A stretch of DNA of 64,000 nt from Chrysaora quinquecirrha (lineage: Eukaryota > Cnidaria > Scyphozoa > Semaeostomeae > Pelagiidae). Below the pieces are notes generated by a model. The model was not told the origin of the DNA. It saw only the letters and a list, made by a program, of their open reading frames with translations, and ran no database searches. The stretch is from assembly GCA_014526335.1 (NCBI GenBank), contig JACTAT010000013.1, positions 5,028,182-5,092,181 of the forward strand, read 5' to 3'. Position numbers and translations under genes: made by a program. Position 1 is the stretch's first letter. Each line of letters starts with the position of its first letter. Below, piece by piece: positions 58,901 to 64,000 of this stretch.

Positions 58901-61900
58901 ACCATAATCATTAATGAGATACATATTATGTCCATCATAGGCATCATGTAAAGATAGAGGCATTCTTAAGCTCTTTCGGTCTAAAGTAAATGTTCCTCAC
59001 CAGGAAAGGTTAGGTTTTACTCCAAGTCATGGGTCAAACCATCAAGACAACATAAAATTGAAGGTAAGGTGAAATGGTGTATTTAGCGCCCGTCGCTAGG
59101 ATCTCAGTAGCAGGGAGATTAAGTAATACTTAATATCCCTGCTCAGTAGTATAGGTTAACTAATCGAAGTCTCGACGCTGCCGAAGCTGGGCTCGAACCT
59201 GGCACTCAAACCTAATGGCCCTGATGATTAGCTATCTAGCCACATACCAGTTCTAGCCACATACCAGACTCTATATCAGGCGTTTATCAGTTCAGTATAA
59301 TCGGCAGAGCAAGGTCACCGTTGCTCTCAGGGGTTTTTAAGTTAGTCTGCATTAAGAGTAAAATAATCCGTTGATATGCAGACTCAAGGTTTGTTTTCTC
59401 GCTTAGACTTATTAGCTCATCTCATTGATCATCCCAATGTCTTCTGTGCGCTGGTTAGTGTTCATATCACCAATAGAAAACAAGAGAGATGTAGGATAAG
59501 ATATAATGACATCTGATTTGTCTCACCTCTTGGTCACAAGTACTATAGCTGACCACTGCTGAGTTCTTATCAATATCCAATAGATCTATTGGGACATCAC
59601 TCTATTGAAAAAATAGGCTGATGTTAAACAGAAAATGATCAGCACAGATAAAACTTATAAGATAAGTCAATTCAAGTCAAGTCAAGGTCAAGTCAAGTCA
59701 AGTCAAGTCAAGTCAAGTCAATTCAAGACAAGTCAAGTCAAGTCAAGTCACGTCAAGTCAAGAAAAGCCAGCTCAACTCAAGTTAAGCCAATTCAAGGCA
59801 ATTCAGCCCAAGTTAAGGCAAATGAACTCAAGTCAGGTCAAAGTTCAAGTTCAAGTCCAAGTAACTTCAAGTAAAGTCCAATGACGTCACGTCATGTCAC
59901 GTCACGTCACGTCACGTCACGTCACGTCACGTCACGCAACGTCACGTCAACGTCAAGTCAAGTCAAGTCAAGTTAAGTCCAGCCGAGTCAATTACATTCA
60001 GGCAAGTGACTCAAGAAAGGTCCAAGTCACTTCAAGAGAAACCAAAGCAAAGAAAAGGAAAGTGAACGAATTGGTCAAAAAATGGTTTAGCAGTTGAAGT
60101 CAGTAGTCAAATTAAGTATAAGTGACACAAATTAAACGATATTACCTGCAGAAGTACGGTATCAATAGCCATCTGAACTTCAATACTCAAAGTATAACTA
60201 GCATCATCTCTGCTAAGTGAAAATCGATCATTCATTGAAAATTGTGGCACTGCCGAAATTGCTGATTCAGATTGTGATGAATATTGGTACTTTTCACGCT
60301 CCATCATCACTTTCTGCTGCAATTCCTCGATTTCTGCACTGAAACGGAATGTTGTGAATATCATTACAGTATTATCCAGTAATAACGTTCTCGCTTAAAA
60401 CTTACTCTCGGATATAGCGTATCATTTGAATTGTCCCTAAAGCCAAAGAACAAATGAAAGAACCCTGTTTCTAACGTACTTTGCTTATAATGTACCAAAT
60501 ACTGCGGTTCCTTACAGTACGTTATAACGGAATACCAGAGTTATATAGATAATACATATTTGCAGCAAATACGAAGCCAGACTGGGCTACGAAACACTCG
60601 TCACATTTTATTTATATTTATAGTGCCATTAATTTTTGAATTATAACAATGCTGCAGACATATAAAGCATTTCAAGGAGAGTCCTACTAGAACCAACACC
60701 TATTTGTAGCAATATTTTACAATGATAATGCTCTAGCAATAAAAACGCCAAAAGTTGAACTGATTGATCTGTAGGTGGAAGGAACAAGGATTGTAAGCTG
60801 ACTCCTCCATGAAAGTGGATGCTACGTGAAAGCTACATTCTATACAGAGCAACATCCAGCGGACTGGCAAAAAGTTGAACCTGGGGAGCTGATGCAATTC
60901 CTTCCTAAATTCCTCTTACATTCCTTGAGAAAACTTGAGCAAAATTACTAGCTAAACCATTTGAAACATATTTGGAAGCTCTGGCATCAATAATCAACTC
61001 GACACGGTCACGTATTTACACACCACCACCAATCTTATAAGCACCTATAACCAATTTTGCAGTAATGTTGAGTGCTTGATGAAACTGAATGATCTGATTG
61101 GCTTTCGCAAATTTAAACAAACGTGCTAACGGATGTAATAAAAGATACCCCAGGTCATGTGACTAGAATATTAAATGATGCAATATTATGATACAATATG
61201 CCACAATATTAAATGCGCCATAAACAGGGTCGGAAGAAAGCCAGCAAATTCTTAGTAAAAAGGATTATCACCTGTCTATTTCTTAGAAATTTCTGAATAA
61301 GATAAGAAATTTTCTTACGTGAGCGCAGCAATTTTTATCTGCGTTTCGTTATCAATTTCTTCTTTCGCTGTTTTGGAAGGCATTCCAACTTGTTTTTGCT
61401 GTGGCTCTGTTGTTAGGCCCATCACCCATCCCGTGTACGTGGATATGACTAACTCATCATAATTACTTGCGCCAACGCAGCCACCTTGGATTGCTGTGAT
61501 GCTTTCTGATAACATCTGCAGGAATGAAAAATGTTACGTTGTGCAAAAAAATACCTAAGTTAACTACTCTCGAGTCCCAAATCTCAGTAATGAATCCTGT
61601 GAATCCTAGCTTGTATTTGATTCGATATGCAAATTTCGATGATTTCTGAAAATGGAGGATTTCGCACAGAGGGAACGATATTTTCCAATTAAATAGAAAA
61701 GAAACAACAGCAAAAAAGGCAGGTTAATATTCTTTTCGGAGTAGTTTCAAATTTACGATCTTCTTCAGCCAGCACATAAGCGGTCTGGCAAAACTAGTTC
61801 CTTTCTGATGGCAACTAGTCAGCACACAGTTCTAGAAAGTTGGGCATACTCTACTTCAGCGATAAGTTGAGAACTGATTCCGGTCAGTCGCAATCAACGT

Positions 61901-63647
61901 GAGCTCTTATGCGACCACGATCAACTGTATCCTATAGGTTCTGACTTCTTGTTGACATGTCGACACAAGTTAGCAGTTAAACAAGTTGGCGCTAGTTATA
62001 TCATATCGTAGCCTGCCAATATGCCTTTTGGTTTAGAAGGTTAAGACAGCCTAGACAAAGCTTTTTACAGAGTTGTAAGAAGTTATTGACCTTCCTCGAA
62101 ACCTGAAATTTTTGTAACCAACCTTCCTCATTTTAACATGATATAAAATTGCCGAAAAAACAGCCAGACAGATTCCTGCACGCACGAGACAAAAACGTGA
62201 ACATAGGGACCTTCCCAGATCGCTTGTATGTTTTAGCGTAAGTGTTACAAAGGTGGCAATCAGGCTTTAACATCAGGGAGGCTACAGTCTTAAGAGGGTG
62301 ATTCATAAATTGATTCTAACATTCCAAGCTGAAGGATATCACAGCACTGTAGGGACCTACAAAGGGTTGACAAGATAGATTTTCTTTCTTTTAGCTGTAG
62401 CAAAAATATGAAAAGTTGTTTTGCTACAAAACCTTCCTCATTTTTTAGCCAAAACCTTCCTCCAAACCAGGTGTGTAGGTGTGTAGGGTTTTTGCGTCTC
62501 AGGCTTTTTATGAATTCTAGCTTAAAAAATAGGAATTCTTACATGTTTGAATCTTTGAGTTGGTTCTCTTGTTTCATCTACACTGTAAACTTCGACTGTG
62601 CCATCACTTCTTCCAACCAGAACATCAGCAACACCATCAGCCGTGATGTCGAATGATTCTATGGCACTGATATCTGACAAATGGAAAGCAAAATTTTAGC
62701 CAAAAAAGCAGAAATCTATTGTTACAAAGCCTAATTCAGAAATTAAATTAGGTCTGATCAACACTGACAATTTTATCCCTGAAGATTGTTCTGCTACTTA
62801 TATCAGATTGATTGAGCAACATAAACAAATATCTCTGCTACTATAAAAACAGATGTGATGAGAACAGTCTTCCCTCAAACCCTGGGCAAACGAGAAATGT
62901 TGGATGAACATACACGACCATACATACATACTTGACTTTTATCTACATATTGAATTTAATGAAAACAAGCGGACGTACATCTCAGCCTAGCATTAATGCT
63001 TCCAAGAGTTCGATTCACACAATTATACAATGCTGCAAACTCGAAATAATTAACAGATGAAGACAAAAAGTATAACTCACCGCCATAGCGTTTGTCGTTT
63101 GGAATTTCCCAGATATGGTCAGGAGAGTCTCTAAAAAGAAAGAGACTTCATTTAAGTCGGTTGTTTACATAAAGCAAGTCGGCTGAGTAGCTCTAGGCTA
63201 GTAGAAGACTCAAAAACGGCAACTTTACTTTACATATATATTTCACAAGAAACTTCAACCGTTATTGATTATCTAGTATCGAAGGGGCATTCGCTTAAAA
63301 GCGACGTCTGCTTATAAAGAGCTGACCGCACAAAAGGCTAAGCTAAACGTACCTCTTTAATTGTACCATCCCAATCTTTCCATCTGACGTCCCATACAAT
63401 ACTTCATCCCGACCTTCACCTGTTTCGTAGAGGAAAAGGAAAGATAAACGAACAAGATTGATAGAGAATGACAATATTTTTGCTATGGAGATATTTATAT
63501 TTACCAGTTTAGATGTTTGATATTAAGAGGTATCAGAGGCTCAGTAGGTTCAGTATCTAAGTCTAAACAAATACCTCCGTATCTGTCATTCAAAGCTAAA
63601 ATCGCTGGAGGACCGGGAACTTCAAGTTCATACAGCATGTCAGAGTT
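52995..63647 (-). CDS. BBS7: Bardet-Biedl syndrome 7 protein (BBSome subunit), 5' end beyond window
   Basis: Sixteen exons mapped: 63575-63647, 63353-63419, 63081-63130, 62543-62673, 61319-61515, 60146-60338, 59527-59601, 58630-58692, 58361-58500, 57734-57823, 57197-57271, 56320-56429, 55190-55293, 54984-55044, 53958-54020 and 52995-53087, with TAA at 52995-52997. Diagnostic segments are [20 protein letters not shown], the coiled-coil entry [53 protein letters not shown] and [18 protein letters not shown]7 pairs with BBS2/BBS9 in the BBSome, which moves membrane proteins through cilia. The window holds the later part of the beta-propeller, coiled coil, and C-terminal domains. About 13 residues expected between LERLYG and the last exon (GQNVKNKV) are not found, and the phases (1 out, 0 in) require a missing small exon. 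Introns carry repeats, a LINE relic and a SINE. Confidence 0.95.
53195..53325. repeat. CAAACATTG/GGCCA family repeat
   Basis: ACGATCAAACATTGTTTTTC, TTGGCCAGGTCGCAAAACATTG and ACAAGCAAAAAAATAC match the dispersed family at 28015-28235, within the last BBS7 intron. Confidence 0.5.
53439..53810 (+). repeat. Dispersed repeat, CTTCCAAAAC family, copy 2
   Basis: Counterpart of 49400-49765 in opposite orientation, in the last BBS7 intron. It contains ACCTTCTGCTTTTGATAGCAGAAGGTTT, whose ACCTTCTGC and GCAGAAGGT words form a hairpin, and a second ACCTTCTGCTTTTG copy. Confidence 0.8.
54601..54730. mobile_element. 130-bp MITE with perfect 19-bp TIRs
   Basis: TAGACTGATTACCTGAGTC at 54601-54619 and its exact complement at 54712-54730. 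The interior resembles 38105-38275. It lies in a BBS7 intron. Confidence 0.85.
56525..56885 (-). pseudogene. LINE 3' fragment (C-terminal zinc-finger of RT ORF)
   Basis: The minus-strand frame encodes [20 protein letters not shown], then [10 protein letters not shown], then [20 protein letters not shown] and a stop. It matches the end of non-LTR retrotransposon ORFs that finish with a C2H2-like F.C..C.R.C.SRIGL.SH.R.C motif; here one zinc-binding Cys is Arg. The GC-richness contrasts with the surrounding intron. Downstream sequence to about 56525 looks like the element's 3' UTR. Confidence 0.75.
59066..59250 (-). mobile_element. tRNA-derived SINE, family 3, copy 2
   Basis: Minus strand: box B GGTTCGAGCCC, then GTCGAGACTTCGATTAGTTAACC and CTAGCGACGGGCGCTAAATACACCATTTCACCTT, matching 40663-40835. 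It lies in the BBS7 intron between exons 58692 and 59527. Confidence 0.7.
59652..59985. repeat. AAGTC / GTCAC pentamer array
   Basis: Starts as (TCAAG)n, degrades into CAATTC/AAGCC variants, switches to a clean (GTCAC)n block at about 59885-59945, and returns to (AAGTC)n. It lies in a BBS7 intron and gives spurious Ser/Lys-rich open frames. Confidence 0.95.
60475..60540. repeat. Dispersed repeat fragment (see 19985-20055)
   Basis: ACGTACTTTGCTTATAATGT, ACCAAATACTGCGGTTCCTT and AGTACGTTATA match 43070-43150 directly and 19985-20055 in reverse. Confidence 0.5.
63180..63231 (+). mobile_element. Truncated tail of SINE family 2
   Basis: GGCTGAGTAGCTCTAGGCTA plus GTAGAAGACTCAAAAACGGC and AACTTTAC match the tail of 29031-29312. 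No tRNA-like head is present. Confidence 0.65.
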
Positions 63648-63814
63648 CTGAAATGAAAATAGAGAAATCATGAAAAGGTAGCCTGAGTGCAGACTCAACT
63701 GGTGTGCTGTTTAATTCCAGGTGAGTTGAGTTGAATCAAAATATCAATGTTCGTCCTGTAGTAGAGTCTGCGAATCAGAGAGCGATCTGTTGTTCCCGTG
63801 ACGTCACGATCCTT

Positions 63815-64000
63815 GAAAACTCAAGAACAGGCTATGAAAAGGTAGACGTTGTAGGAAAGTTTCCTACAGACCTTTTCAATGAAAGGCCTGCAGGGTTGAA
63901 AGTTGTCAAAATCACAAGATATTGAGTATCATCCGAAACTTAGTCCAGGTACAAGGTTATGCTGTATTTGTCCTGGCATTGTTAATTTCATGAGCATCAA
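63815..64000 (+). repeat. Arm of the 6682-7104 palindromic family
   Basis: Words GACCTTTTCAATGAAAGGCC, AAGATAT, AAACTTAGTC and GTCCTGGCA occur in the same order as in the left arm at 6682-6860. It is cut by the window edge. Confidence 0.55.

Noticed and set aside
59635..60097. Ser/Lys-rich open frames
   Set aside because: Translation of the AAGTC/GTCAC pentamer array.

Overview
This window looks like nuclear DNA of an animal. It is AT-rich by eye, its genes are split by GT-AG introns of roughly 100 bp to 4 kb, and the space between exons is full of short inverted-repeat transposons, tRNA-derived SINEs and minisatellites. All recognisable genes are conserved metazoan genes plus one orphan-type rhodopsin-like receptor. 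I favour a cnidarian, probably an anthozoan (coral or anemone). This is inference from overall style, not from a diagnostic marker.

Layout. 1992-13130 (minus): 3' part of a LIM-domain gene resembling LIMCH1/LMO7, with five exons seen and a reading-frame break near 3204-3253. 13131-17140: no gene seen, but a 710-bp near-perfect foldback element. 17141-21051 (plus): a complete three-exon vestigial-like 4 (VGLL4) gene with both Tondu motifs. 22002-22282: an isolated open exon of unknown identity. 23623-48069 (minus): cytosolic-type isoleucyl-tRNA synthetase, 34 exons mapped, introns loaded with repeats. 48169-49954 (plus): NDUFA5, a mitochondrial complex I subunit, head-to-head with the synthetase. 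51611-52450 (plus): an intronless divergent class A GPCR, followed by decaying tandem copies of its own 3' end. 52995-63647 (minus): BBS7, 16 exons mapped, running off the right edge.

The genes do not form one pathway. The most interesting pairing is the synthetase and NDUFA5, whose start codons may lie only 99 bp apart. The synthetase reading frame extends 58 residues upstream of the conserved start with a basic, almost acid-free leader. Cnidarians are reported to have lost most mitochondrial tRNAs and most mitochondrial aminoacyl-tRNA synthetases, so a dual-targeted cytosolic/mitochondrial enzyme from one gene would be expected. I see no bacterial, viral or CRISPR-like system.

Mobile DNA. 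I recognise several families of non-autonomous TIR elements (some with TA target duplications), three tRNA-derived SINE families, one 5S-like SINE, two decayed LINE fragments, a 159-bp tandem repeat, several minisatellites, and dispersed repeats shared between introns of different genes.
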